This document shows positions 24,881-33,488 of a stretch of 40,565 bases of DNA, in pieces. The notes under the pieces were generated by a model that had not been told where the DNA came from, did no database searches, and was given only the letters and a program-made list of their open reading frames with translations. The DNA comes from JANNAV01 sp031384695. Lineage in GTDB: Bacteria; Pseudomonadota; Alphaproteobacteria; Rhodobacterales; Rhodobacteraceae. Within the stretch, counting starts at the first letter, position 1; every line of letters starts with the position of its first letter. The stretch lies in NCBI GenBank assembly GCA_031384695.1, contig JANNAV010000197.1, forward strand, positions 1 to 40,565, given 5' to 3'. A program made the position numbers and the translations under genes.

Positions 24881-26578
24881 ATGAGCGTCGGCTTCGTGAT
24901 GCTGTGCCATACGGCGCTGGACAGGGCGGCCGAGGTGGCGCGGCACTGGGCCGAGCGCGGCTGCCCGGTGGTTATTCATGTCGACAAGCGGGTAAAGCGG
25001 CGGACCTATGACGGGCTGATCAAGGCGGTGAGTGACCTTGCCAACGTGCGGTTTTCCGGGCGGCACGCTTGTGAATGGGGCACCTGGGGGATCGTGGCGG
25101 CCACGCAGGAAGCCGCAACCATCATGCTGCGCGAGTTTCCGCAGGCGCGGCATGTGTATCTGGCGTCAGGCTCCTGTCTGCCGCTGCGCCCGGTGGAGGA
25201 GTTGGTGAACTATCTGGCCGCGCGTCCGCGCACCGATTTCATCGAGAGTGTCACCACCGAAGATGTGGGCTGGACCATCGGCGGCCTTGATCTGGAACGC
25301 TTTACCCTGCGGTTTCCGTTTTCCTGGCGCAAGCAGCGGCGGCTGTTTGATGGCTATGTCAAGCTGCAACGGCGGCTGCGCTACCGGCGGCGGATACCGG
25401 AGGGGATCGTGCCGCATCTGGGCAGCCAATGGTGGTGCCTGACGCGCAAGACCCTGTCCACCATTCTGGAAGACCCGGACCGCGCCGCGATTGACCGCTA
25501 TTTCAAACGGGTGTGGATACCCGACGAATCGTATTTTCAAACGCTGGTGCGGCAGGTTTCGGGCGAGGTGGAAAGCCGGTCGCTGACGCTTTCGAAGTTT
25601 GATTTTCAGGGCAAGCCGCATATCTTTTACGATGACCATCTGCAGCTTTTGCGCCGTTCCGATTGCTTTGTGGCGCGCAAGATCTGGCCGCATGCGGGGC
25701 GGCTTTACAAGACCTTCCTCAGCGATGATGCCGGTGGGCAGACCAGCGCCGAGCCCAACCCCGGCAAGATCGACCGCTTGTTCGCCAAGGCGGTGGAGCG
25801 GCGGACCAAGGGACGGCCGGGGCTTTACATGCAAAGCCGCCATCCGAACGAGCATTGGGAGAACGGCCGCACCGCCGCGCCCTATTCGGTGTTTGAGGGT
25901 TTTAACGAGGTGTTCGAGGGCTTCGAGGCCTGGCTTGGCAAATCCACCGGCACCCGGGTGCATGGCCATGTGTTTGCCAAGGATAAGGTGCATTTCGCGG
26001 GCGGGGAAAAGATTTACAACGGCGCGCTGTCCGACAGCGCCGGGATGCGCGATTACAATCCGAAAAGTTTCATGTCGAGCCTGATCTGGAACACCCGGGG
26101 CGAGCGGCAGTGCTTTCAGATGGGTCCGGATGACAATCAGGCGATGAACTGGTTTATCGCCGGTGATCCGAACGCGCAAATCTCGGTAATCTCGGGGGCC
26201 TGGGCGATACCGTTGTTCCGCTCCAACGCCAATTTCACCGAAATCCGGAAAGAGGCGGCGCGGTTGCAAAAGATCGAGGCCGAGTTTCTGACGGTGTTGC
26301 GCAATGCCCATACCAAGGCGCGGGTGCGGACATGGACGCTGGCCGAATTCGTGGAAAACCCGATGGAGCCGATGCAAACCATCGTCGACGAGATCAGCCC
26401 GCGCGCCATCCGGCGGCTGACCGAGGCGCCTTTGTTGGTTGATCTGAAAGGCTTTGGCCAATTCTTGCAAAACCTGCGCAATCAGGGCATGCAACCGGTG
26501 CTGATGGGCGATTTCCCGGCGGGCGATAATCTGAAACCTTCGGGCACCCGGCGTGGCCGCCCCTATCTGGTGAAATAA
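24881..26578 (+). CDS. GT14-type (core-2/I-branching-like) glycosyltransferase with C-terminal DUF5927-like domain
   Basis: 565 residues. The N-terminal ~290 residues resemble the GT14 family (beta-1,6-N-acetylglucosaminyl/xylosyltransferases): VMLCHTALDRAAEVARHW, IHVDKR, EWGTWGIVAATQEA, YLASGSCLPLRP (93-104), HLGSQWWCLTR and PDESYFQTL. The C-terminal ~270 residues (YMQSRHPNEHWENGRTAA, GHVFAKDKVHFAGGEKIYNG, GAWAIPLFRSN) form a separate domain that I recognise as a DUF5927-like extension of unknown role. The ATG at 24881 was preferred to GTG at 24872. The sulfotransferase-like gene begins immediately after the stop (TAAGTG). Confidence 0.8.
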   Translation: MSVGFVMLCHTALDRAAEVARHWAERGCPVVIHVDKRVKRRTYDGLIKAVSDLANVRFSGRHACEWGTWGIVAATQEAATIMLREFPQARHVYLASGSCLPLRPVEELVNYLAARPRTDFIESVTTEDVGWTIGGLDLERFTLRFPFSWRKQRRLFDGYVKLQRRLRYRRRIPEGIVPHLGSQWWCLTRKTLSTILEDPDRAAIDRYFKRVWIPDESYFQTLVRQVSGEVESRSLTLSKFDFQGKPHIFYDDHLQLLRRSDCFVARKIWPHAGRLYKTFLSDDAGGQTSAEPNPGKIDRLFAKAVERRTKGRPGLYMQSRHPNEHWENGRTAAPYSVFEGFNEVFEGFEAWLGKSTGTRVHGHVFAKDKVHFAGGEKIYNGALSDSAGMRDYNPKSFMSSLIWNTRGERQCFQMGPDDNQAMNWFIAGDPNAQISVISGAWAIPLFRSNANFTEIRKEAARLQKIEAEFLTVLRNAHTKARVRTWTLAEFVENPMEPMQTIVDEISPRAIRRLTEAPLLVDLKGFGQFLQNLRNQGMQPVLMGDFPAGDNLKPSGTRRGRPYLVK

Positions 26579-27982
26579 GTGGCGCAGCGCTTCAGCAGTT
26601 TTGTGATCTTTGCCGAAATGCGGACGGGATCGAACTTTCTGGAGTCGAACCTGAACGCGCTGGCCGGGGTGAAGTGCCACGGCGAGGCGTTCAATCCGTT
26701 CTTTATCGGCGGCGAAAACAAGGAGGTGCTGTTCGGCATTGATCTGGCCGGGCGCGAGGCCGATCCGGAGGGGTTCTTGCGGGCGATGCGCGAGCAGACG
26801 GTGGGGCTGCCGGGCTTTCGCTATTTCCACGATCATGATCCGCGGGTGCTTGATCTGGTGCTGGCCGATCCGAAATGCGCCAAAATCGTGCTGACGCGCA
26901 ACCCGCTGGAAAGCTATATCTCGTGGCGGATCGCCGAGGAAAGCGATCAGTGGTGGATGGCCAACACCAAGCATCTGAAAACCGTGCGGCCCCGCTTTGA
27001 TGCGGAGCAGTTCGAAAGCCGGTTGCTGCGGTTGCAGAAATTTCAGGTGGATTTGCTGCACAAGTTGCAGATCAGCGGGCAGGCGCCGTTTTATATTGAC
27101 TATGAGGACGTGCTGGATCTCGATGTGCTGAACGGAATCGCGGCGTTTCTGGGGGTGGCGGCGCGGCTGGAAAAGCTGGATTTCCGGTTCAAGAAACAAA
27201 ACCCCCAGCCGATCATCGAGAAGGTCAGCAACCCGCAGGAAATGGAGGCGGGGCTGGCGCGAATCGATTGGTTCAACATCGCGCATTCGCCGAACTTCGA
27301 GCCGCGCCGCAACGCCGCCGTGCCGCATTACGCGGGGGCCGAAGGGGTGCCGCTGTTGTTTCAGGCGGTGAAATCCGGGCCCGAGGCGCAGGTGCGGCGC
27401 TGGCTGGGCAGTTACGGCGAGGTGATCACCGGGTTTGACCGCAAAAGCCTGAAACGCTGGAAAGAGGCGCATCCGCGGTATCGGTCTTTCACGGTGTTGC
27501 GGCATCCGCTGGCACGGGCGCATGCGGCGTTCAGCGATTACATCGAGAAGGAATGGATGCCGGAGCTGCGGCCCTACCTCAAGCGGGTACATCGCTTTGC
27601 GCTGCCGCCCAAGGGCAAGCCGTTCGGCACGCCGGAAGAGTTCCGCGAGGGGTTTTTGGTGTTTCTGGATTTCCTGAAACATGTGCTGGACGGGCGGTCG
27701 GAAATGCGGGTGATGCCGCAGTTTGCCACCCAAGGTGCGGTTTTGCAGGGGTTTGGCAGCATCCAAAGCCCTGACATGGTGCTGCGCGAAGACCGGCTGG
27801 CAGAAGGCTTGGCTTATCTTGCGGCGGAGGTGGGGGTGGAATGCCACAAGCTGCCGCCCTCGCCCGAGAAATTTGCGGTGCGGTTGGAGGATATCCACGG
27901 CGACGATCTGGAAGCGGCGGCCGAGGCGGCCTATTGGCGCGATTTCAATGCCTTTGGCTTTGGCCGCTGGAAAACGCTTTAG
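26579..27982 (+). CDS. Sulfotransferase-like protein, apparent two-half architecture
   Basis: 467 residues, GTG start abutting the previous stop. The N-terminal half carries a PAPS 5'-phosphosulfate loop, AEMRTGSNFLESNL (12-25). Its 3'-phosphate motif is KIVLTRNPLESYISWRIA (about 102-119), as in NodH/Stf0-like sulfotransferases. The C-terminal half has a second 3'-phosphate-like motif, SFTVLRHPLARAHAAFSDYI (about 303-322), typical of Sulfotransfer_2-type proteins, but no obvious second P-loop. I infer sulfation of a glycan made by the upstream glycosyltransferases, with PAP removed by CysQ. The acceptor is unknown. The 3' end overlaps ptsN by 4 bp (convergent). Confidence 0.75.
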   Translation: MAQRFSSFVIFAEMRTGSNFLESNLNALAGVKCHGEAFNPFFIGGENKEVLFGIDLAGREADPEGFLRAMREQTVGLPGFRYFHDHDPRVLDLVLADPKCAKIVLTRNPLESYISWRIAEESDQWWMANTKHLKTVRPRFDAEQFESRLLRLQKFQVDLLHKLQISGQAPFYIDYEDVLDLDVLNGIAAFLGVAARLEKLDFRFKKQNPQPIIEKVSNPQEMEAGLARIDWFNIAHSPNFEPRRNAAVPHYAGAEGVPLLFQAVKSGPEAQVRRWLGSYGEVITGFDRKSLKRWKEAHPRYRSFTVLRHPLARAHAAFSDYIEKEWMPELRPYLKRVHRFALPPKGKPFGTPEEFREGFLVFLDFLKHVLDGRSEMRVMPQFATQGAVLQGFGSIQSPDMVLREDRLAEGLAYLAAEVGVECHKLPPSPEKFAVRLEDIHGDDLEAAAEAAYWRDFNAFGFGRWKTL

Positions 27983-28443
27983 GCGGCTTGCGGGGTGCGA
28001 ATCTCGGTGAGGATGGCGTAAAGCTTGGCCGGATCGGTGTTGGCGCGCAGTTTGGCCACGGTGGCCGCATCGCGCATGGTGCGCGACACCAGCGCCAGCG
28101 CCTTGAGGTGATCGACCCCGGAATCCTTGGGCGCAAACAGCCCGAAGATCAGATCAACCGGCTGGCGATCGACGCTTTCGTAATCCAGCGGTTTTTCCAG
28201 ACGGATGAAGATGCCGGTGATGCGTTCCAGCCCCTGCAGGCGGGCATGCGGCAAGGCGATGCCGTTGCCAACCCCGGTGGGGCCAAGGCTTTCGCGTTCC
28301 TGCAAACCGTCAATCGCGGTGGCGGCGTTCAAGTTATAGGCCTGCGCCGCCACCTCTCCCAATTCCTGGAAGAGGCGCTTTTTGCTGGTCAGCTGGCCAA
28401 GGATACGAACCGCCGTCGGCGCGAGTAGTTTTGACAGATCCAT
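27979..28443 (-). CDS. ptsN: PtsN, nitrogen-regulatory EIIA(Ntr) protein
   Basis: 154-residue PTS IIA domain of the nitrogen PTS. The phosphorylated histidine is His66 in GNGIALPHARL; ITGIFIRLEKPLDYESVD and DLIFGLFAPKD are family segments. It transmits phospho-state to metabolic and envelope regulators rather than importing sugar. Last gene of the conserved rnd-kdsD-lptCAB-hpf-ptsN run, 37 bp after hpf. Confidence 0.93.
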   Translation of the reverse strand: MDLSKLLAPTAVRILGQLTSKKRLFQELGEVAAQAYNLNAATAIDGLQERESLGPTGVGNGIALPHARLQGLERITGIFIRLEKPLDYESVDRQPVDLIFGLFAPKDSGVDHLKALALVSRTMRDAATVAKLRANTDPAKLYAILTEIRTPQAA

Positions 28444-28480
28444 CAGGCGGTCTCATCTTTTGCACCCGGACAGGCGGGCG

Positions 28481-29056
28481 TCATTTGCTGTTGCGGGGGT
28501 CGATCCAGCCGATATTGCCGTCATCCCGACGGAACACGACGTTCACCCCCCCATGGCCTTCGTTGCGAAACACCAGAAAACGCTTGCCCGCAAGCTCCAG
28601 TTGCATGACCGCCTCGCCCACGGTGATCGATGGAATCTTGGTTTCCATCTCGGCGATGATGATCGGCTGAAGCGTGTCGGTATCGGTATCCTCGGGCCCT
28701 TCGGTTGGCGCGAGGATATATGACGCGCTTTCGGCGAATTCAACAGGTACCGTGCGGTCACGGTGATGGCTGCGCAGACGGCGCTTGTAGCGGCGCAGCT
28801 GTTTGTCCATTTTCTCGCGGCAGGATTCAAAAGCGGCATAGATTTCAGCAGCATGGCCGGTGGCCTGCGCGTTCAGGCCGGTGGAAAGGTGGATCACGGC
28901 CTCGCAGATGAACTCATGCGCCACACGGGAAAACACGATCGTCACATCGGTGGGGCGCTGGGCGTATTTGTCCACCACCTCGCCAAGTTCGGCCTTTACA
29001 TGGGTTTGCAGGGCCTCGCCGATATCGATTTGCTTGCCACTGATCTGATAGCGCAT
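28481..29056 (-). CDS. hpf: HPF, long-form ribosome hibernation promoting factor
   Basis: 191 residues: N-terminal S30AE/YfiA domain (MRYQISGKQIDIGEALQTHV; 1-105) and the C-terminal dimerisation domain of long HPFs (about 130-188; MQLELAGKRFLVFRNEGHGG, DGNIGWIDPR). It pairs 70S ribosomes into 100S dimers in stationary phase. The start at 29056 is fixed by an ideal Shine-Dalgarno AAAGGAGG at 29061-29068 on the minus strand. A 201-bp spacer separates it from lptB and likely contains its own promoter. Confidence 0.93.
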   Translation of the reverse strand: MRYQISGKQIDIGEALQTHVKAELGEVVDKYAQRPTDVTIVFSRVAHEFICEAVIHLSTGLNAQATGHAAEIYAAFESCREKMDKQLRRYKRRLRSHHRDRTVPVEFAESASYILAPTEGPEDTDTDTLQPIIIAEMETKIPSITVGEAVMQLELAGKRFLVFRNEGHGGVNVVFRRDDGNIGWIDPRNSK

Positions 29057-29257
29057 GTCGCCTCCTTTACAGGTTCTTGCAGAGCCTTCCACGTGATGAG
29101 GAAGGGTAGGGAGAGTGGGGTGAAGAAAGGGTTAAAGGCACCAATCGCAGAAAGCTGCGGGGCCGGGGCTTGGCCGCTTGGGATTTGGCGGGCAGGGCTT
29201 TTGTGCGCGTGCATCAGCTTTATTTGGGGATGCGCAGGGCCTCTTGTCAACATCGCT

Positions 29258-30016
29258 TTAGATGATGCGAAAGTTTTCGCCCAGATAGACGCGGCGCACC
29301 ATCTCGTCGCGCACCACCTCGTCGGCGGTGCCGGATTTCAGCACCACCCCGTCGTGCAGGATATAGGCGCGGTCGACGATTTCCAGCGTTTCACGGACGT
29401 TGTGATCGGTGATCAGCACGCCGATGCCGCGCGATTTCAGGTCATGCACCAGATGGCGGATTTCGGCCACGGCGATGGGATCGACGCCAGCGAAAGGCTC
29501 GTCCAGCAGCAGATATTTCGGCTCGGCGGCAAGGCAGCGGGCAATCTCCACGCGGCGGCGCTCGCCCCCCGAAAGCGCCAGAGCCGGGGCGCGGCGCAGA
29601 TGGGTGATGGAAAACTCGGACAGCAATTCCTCGAGCCGCTCGCGGCGCTTATGGCGATCCGGCTCGGCGATTTCAAGCACGGCAAGGATGTTATCCTCCA
29701 CCGACAGGCCGCGAAAGATCGAAACTTCCTGCGGCAGATAGCCGATGCCAAGGCGGGCGCGGCGGTACATCGGCAGGGCGGTGACATCGCGCCCGTCGAT
29801 CAGCACCTCGCCGCCTTCGGGGGTGACAAGGCCTGCAATGGCGTAAAAGCAGGTGGTCTTGCCGCTGCCGTTGGGGCCAAGAAGCGCCACCACCTCGCCC
29901 CGGTTCAGATGGATGCTGACATCGCGGATCACCAGACGGCGTTTGTAGCTTTTGCGCAGGTTGCGCACCACAAGGCCCGCATTGCCCTGGGTGACCTTCA
30001 GGTCGGGTGGCGGCAT
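29258..30016 (-). CDS. lptB: LptB, LPS export ABC transporter ATPase
   Basis: 252 residues. ATPase of LptB2FG, which extracts LPS from the inner membrane. Walker A GPNGSGKTT (47-55), signature LSGGERRRVEIARCL, Walker B LLLDEPFAGVDP and H-loop ITDHN. The start shares a base with the lptA stop (TGATG). The stop is followed by the 201-bp spacer, where TTGACA (minus, 29245-29250) is a possible -35 for hpf, though no clear -10 follows. Confidence 0.95.
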   Translation of the reverse strand: MPPPDLKVTQGNAGLVVRNLRKSYKRRLVIRDVSIHLNRGEVVALLGPNGSGKTTCFYAIAGLVTPEGGEVLIDGRDVTALPMYRRARLGIGYLPQEVSIFRGLSVEDNILAVLEIAEPDRHKRRERLEELLSEFSITHLRRAPALALSGGERRRVEIARCLAAEPKYLLLDEPFAGVDPIAVAEIRHLVHDLKSRGIGVLITDHNVRETLEIVDRAYILHDGVVLKSGTADEVVRDEMVRRVYLGENFRII

Positions 30017-30501
30017 CAGTTGCCCCCCGGCGTGAAGGTGGTGCTGACTTGGCCCTCCAGCCGCCCGGTGCCGGTTTTGAGGTCGATCACCATGCGTTCG
30101 GCGGCGATGGCGCTCGGACCTTGGGTCAGCAGCACGCCGCCGGTCATCACCACCTCGCCCGAGGCGATGGTATAGACGGCGGCATCGGCTTCGGCGGCGT
30201 CACTGGCGTTGACGATCAGCACCTTGCCGGTGGCGAACAGCTTGTCGATGCCCTTGCCATCGGCGGAATACTCGACGCGTATCTCGGCGGCGGTCAGGCG
30301 CATTTCGCCCTGAACCACCAGGACATTGCCCTTGAAAACCGCGCTGCCGGTGGTTTGATCGATGGCGAGGGCGTCGGCCTTTACCTCGACCGGCAGGCTG
30401 GTGTCGGCTTTCAGGCCGCCAAACGCCACCTCGGTCTGGGCGGATGCCATGCCGGGCGCCAGCAGAGCGGCAACGACGATGGCCATGATGGTGAAACGCA
30501 T
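30016..30501 (-). CDS. lptA: LptA, periplasmic LPS transport protein (OstA-like)
   Basis: 161 residues with signal peptide MRFTIMAIVVAALLAPGMAS then AQ. The OstA/LptA beta-jellyroll body has VEVKADALAIDQTTGSAVFKG, VVQGEMRLTAAEIRVEY and MTGGVLLTQG. It bridges LptC to LptD in the periplasm. The MRF start at 30501 was chosen because it gives the signal peptide; the longer open frame runs into lptC. 13 bp after lptC, overlapping lptB. Confidence 0.9.
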   Translation of the reverse strand: MRFTIMAIVVAALLAPGMASAQTEVAFGGLKADTSLPVEVKADALAIDQTTGSAVFKGNVLVVQGEMRLTAAEIRVEYSADGKGIDKLFATGKVLIVNASDAAEADAAVYTIASGEVVMTGGVLLTQGPSAIAAERMVIDLKTGTGRLEGQVSTTFTPGGN

Positions 30502-30514
30502 ACCTGAAATCCCG

Positions 30515-31138
30515 TCACTTCTTTGGCTGGTATAGCAGGCGGACGTCGCCATTGAAAACCAGAACGTAGCTGTTCTTCACATCGGGCGTTGCCGTCAGGC
30601 TGAGATGGTCGGCGGTGACCTGCCCGAACGGGCCTTCGGCAGAAACCCGGCCGGTGCTTTGAACATTGGTTTGATCCAGTTCAAAGGCAAAGCCATCCGC
30701 CTGCGCCACGATGCCAAGCGAGGATTTCAGCTCGACCCCGCCGGAAAGCAGAATCTGGCGGTTGGCGATCTGCATCCGCGCCAGCCCCGCCGCAATTTCA
30801 AGCCGTGCGCCGTCGGGGGTTTCCAGCAGCCCCAGAAAGCCGCGCGCCGAGGGGCCACCCGCGGCGGTGCCCGAAGATCCGGCGGGCCGCGCTTCCGAGA
30901 TTTGCAGACTGATGGCGGCACCATCAGCGGTGACGCCCGCATAGCCCGCATCGGTCATCCGGGGTTGGCTCAGCCGTTCGGCGATATCAACGTCGGCATA
31001 GGGGATGGCGTCATCGGGGTTGATGGCGCGCGAAAACATGAACAGGGTCGAAAGGACCGCCAGTGCCAGCAATGGCAGGGTGATCTTGAGGATACCCACC
31101 AGCCGCGAATGCAGGTTGTCGCGGGCACCCAGCGCCAT
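30515..31138 (-). CDS. lptC: LptC, LPS transport protein
   Basis: 207 residues, single membrane anchor near residues 18-36 (ILKITLPLLALAVLSTLFMF) and a periplasmic LptC-type jellyroll. The ATG at 31138 shares a base with the kdsD stop (TGATG). Sequence conservation in LptC is low; identification rests on the anchor, ending (YVLVFNGDVRLLYQP) and position between kdsD and lptA. Confidence 0.85.
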   Translation of the reverse strand: MALGARDNLHSRLVGILKITLPLLALAVLSTLFMFSRAINPDDAIPYADVDIAERLSQPRMTDAGYAGVTADGAAISLQISEARPAGSSGTAAGGPSARGFLGLLETPDGARLEIAAGLARMQIANRQILLSGGVELKSSLGIVAQADGFAFELDQTNVQSTGRVSAEGPFGQVTADHLSLTATPDVKNSYVLVFNGDVRLLYQPKK

Positions 31139-32118
31139 CAGATCACGCCTGCGCGCAGGCAATCATGGATGTGGACGATGCCGCTGGCGTGGCGTGGGGT
31201 GGCGGCTGCGGTGACGAACAGGCAGGTGATCTTGTGATCGTTCATCAGGGCCACCGCCACGGCGGCCAGCGCTTCGGGGGCCACGGTACGGGGGTTGCGG
31301 GTCATCACCGCCCCTGCCGTCAGCGACAAAAGCCCGTCCATATGGCGGCGCAGGTCGCCGTCGGTGATGATGCCCGCAAGGCTGCCATCGGCATCGGTAA
31401 CACCCACCACGCCAAAGCCCGAACGCGAGATGATCAGCAGTGCCTCGCTCATCGGCTGATCGGCGCTGATCAGGGGGGGGCCTTCGTGCATCAGGTCGCG
31501 CACTTTCAAAAGCCGCGCCCCCAGTTTGCCGCCGGGATGAAAGGCGCGGAAATGATCGGGGGTGAAGGCGCGGTGTTCCATCAGGGCGATGGCCAGCGCA
31601 TCGCCCAGCGCCAGCGTCATGGTGGTCGAAGTGGTGGGCACGATGCCGGTCTCACAAGCCTCGGGCGCGTCGGGCAGCAGGATTGCCACATCGGCCTGCC
31701 GCATCAGGGTTGACTCCGCCCGCCCCGCCACCGCGATCAGCGGGATGCCAAAGCGGCGGGTATGGGCGACGATATCCGCCAGTTCCGAGGTTTCGCCGGA
31801 ATTGGACAGCACCATCGCCACATCGCCCTTGGTGATCATGCCCAGATCGCCGTGGCTGGCCTCGGCGGGATGCACGAATTGCGCGGGCGTGCCGGTGGAG
31901 GCAAGGGTGGCCGCGATCTTGCGGGCGATATGGCCGGATTTGCCCATGCCCGACACGATCACCCGGCCGCGCGTTGCGAGGATCAGGGCGACGGCGCGGG
32001 CAAAGCTTTCATCAAGCGCCGCGCCCAGCAAGGCAAGCGCCTCGGCCTCGCGCGCGATCACCCGGCGGCCGGTTGCCAGAAGATCGGTGGCCAGCAGGTC
32101 AGTGGTGGAAGATGTCAT
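31138..32118 (-). CDS. kdsD: KdsD/KpsF, arabinose-5-phosphate isomerase
   Basis: 326 residues. The SIS domain (about 35-180; VSGMGKSGHIARKIAATLAS, NSGET) is followed by two CBS domains (about 205-325; GVVGVTDADGSLAGIITDGDLRRH). It interconverts ribulose- and arabinose-5-phosphate, the first step of KDO synthesis. The ATG at 32118 has GGGAGG upstream and overlaps the rnd end by 20 bp. Context with lpt genes supports KDO for LPS; the kdsB 11 kb away is the matching activation step. Confidence 0.93.
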   Translation of the reverse strand: MTSSTTDLLATDLLATGRRVIAREAEALALLGAALDESFARAVALILATRGRVIVSGMGKSGHIARKIAATLASTGTPAQFVHPAEASHGDLGMITKGDVAMVLSNSGETSELADIVAHTRRFGIPLIAVAGRAESTLMRQADVAILLPDAPEACETGIVPTTSTTMTLALGDALAIALMEHRAFTPDHFRAFHPGGKLGARLLKVRDLMHEGPPLISADQPMSEALLIISRSGFGVVGVTDADGSLAGIITDGDLRRHMDGLLSLTAGAVMTRNPRTVAPEALAAVAVALMNDHKITCLFVTAAATPRHASGIVHIHDCLRAGVI

Positions 32119-32713
32119 TCGGCTCCTCCCAGCCCAGCAGATCCAGCTCGGCGCGGGTTGGCAGAAAGGCAAAACAGCGCAGCGCCAGATCGAGCCGGTC
32201 TTCGCGGATCAGAATGGCCTCCAACGCGGCATGCAGCCGGTGCAGGTACAGCACATCGGACGCCGCATATTCCTTCTGCGCATCGGTAAGAATGGCCGCC
32301 CCCCAATCCGAGGTTTGCTGCTGTTTGGACACATCGACGCCCACCAGTTCCTGCAACAGGTACTTCAGGCCATGCCGGTCGGTGAAGGTGCGGATCAGTT
32401 TGGCGGCAATCTTGGTGCACCAGACGGGTGCGGTTGCCACGCCGAAAGCCTTGTGCAGCGCCGCGACATCAAAGCGGCCAAAGTGGAACAGCTTCAGCGT
32501 GGCGGGATCGGTCAGCAGGCGCACAAGGTTCGGTGCCACGCTCTGGCCCTTGGCGATCTGCACCAGATGCGCATGGCCGTCGCCGGACGAGAGTTGCACC
32601 AGGCAAAGCCGGTCACGCTGCGGATTGAGGCCCATGGTTTCGGTATCAATGGCCACGATGGGGCCAAGCGAAAGGTTTGCGGGCAGGTCGTTCTGGTAGA
32701 GATGAATGGCCAA
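32099..32713 (-). CDS. rnd: Ribonuclease D-like 3'-5' exonuclease (short form)
   Basis: 204 residues with DEDDy exonuclease motifs: DTETMGL (Exo I), LFHFGRFDVAAL (Exo II) and YAASDVLYL (Exo III). No HRDC domain, typical of the short alphaproteobacterial RNase D. The best start is TTG at 32713 (LAIHLYQND), preceded by GGGAA. It gives the family-typical length, whereas the ATG 26 codons upstream adds unrelated Pro-rich residues. Confidence 0.85.
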   Translation of the reverse strand: MAIHLYQNDLPANLSLGPIVAIDTETMGLNPQRDRLCLVQLSSGDGHAHLVQIAKGQSVAPNLVRLLTDPATLKLFHFGRFDVAALHKAFGVATAPVWCTKIAAKLIRTFTDRHGLKYLLQELVGVDVSKQQQTSDWGAAILTDAQKEYAASDVLYLHRLHAALEAILIREDRLDLALRCFAFLPTRAELDLLGWEEPNDIFHH

Positions 32714-32842
32714 TTTCGGGTTCCCGGCGTAAGGTTTATGCTTGGATACCTGCCGGGGGGGGCAAGGGTCAACCGGTAGCGGTGCTGCCATGCGAATGCG
32801 CGCGAAGATTGGCGGGCCACAAGGGCCATGCCTGCCGCCGGT

Positions 32843-33316
32843 TCACGGCTGGGCGTCTGCGCAGTCCGGGCCCTTGGCGCCAAAAGCCAGCACATCAACG
32901 GTTATGGTGACCGCGCCTGCGTTCCGGAAAGTCAGGGTCACCGGGAACGCGGCCCCGTTGTCCAGCTTCTGCGTCAGCCCCATCAGCATGGCATGAAACC
33001 CGCCGGGCTCCAGCGCAACCGTCTGCCCCGCAGGCACCGGCACCGACATCGCATGCGGCATCGAGGCGACACCGTCGGTGACCACGGTTTCATGCAGCAT
33101 CGGCATGCCCGCAACCGGCGTGGCCAGCCCGGTCAGGGCATCGTCGCTGCCGCCTGTGTTACGGATGGTCAGATAAACAACGCCGGGCCGGTCCGCCCCG
33201 ATGGTGGCGCGCGACCAGGCCTGTTCAACCTCGATATCGCCGATGCGAACCACCTCGCAGGCCATGGCGGGCGCGACTATGATCAGGGCAAAAGCGGCAG
33301 GCAGCAGGCGTTTCAT
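32843..33316 (-). CDS. PCu(A)C periplasmic copper chaperone
   Basis: 157 residues with signal peptide MKRLLPAAFALIIVAPAMAC. The copper site is the classic H-M-x10-M-x21-H-x-M pattern, visible as MLHETVVTDGVASMPHAM and GGFHAMLMGL. It delivers Cu(I) to cytochrome oxidase, usually with SCO1/SenC. Here a truncated SCO lies 7 bp upstream on the same strand, so its native operon has been disrupted. Confidence 0.9.
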   Translation of the reverse strand: MKRLLPAAFALIIVAPAMACEVVRIGDIEVEQAWSRATIGADRPGVVYLTIRNTGGSDDALTGLATPVAGMPMLHETVVTDGVASMPHAMSVPVPAGQTVALEPGGFHAMLMGLTQKLDNGAAFPVTLTFRNAGAVTITVDVLAFGAKGPDCADAQP

Positions 33317-33323
33317 CCGGGGC

Positions 33324-33488
33324 TCACAATCGGGGTTGAAGATCGGCAAGGATATCGCTTACCAATGTTTTATAGTCAAACAAGTACCGCCAGTCACCCT
33401 CCGGCCCAATCAGATACAGCGTCGGGCTCTGCGGCATGGTGTAGCGATGCGGGGCACTGGCATCGCTTTCGCGTTCAAAGAAAGTCTT
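33324..33488 (-). pseudogene. SCO1/SenC C-terminal remnant
   Basis: About 54 codons (CKTFFERESDASAPHRYTMP ... SPTLYLIGPEGDWRYLFDY ... ILADLQPRL, then TGA) match the C-terminus of SCO1/SenC copper chaperones, including the conserved HRYTMPQSPTLYLIGP segment. The CxxxC copper site and N-terminal two thirds are absent; upstream the sequence changes to unrelated membrane-protein-like coding. It ends 7 bp before the PCu(A)C gene, the expected operon neighbour. Confidence 0.7.

Noticed and set aside
25166..27898. 910-codon open frame antisense to the GT14 and sulfotransferase genes
   Set aside because: It is a shadow frame of two well-supported plus-strand genes; His/Arg/Gln/Pro-rich composition and no motifs.
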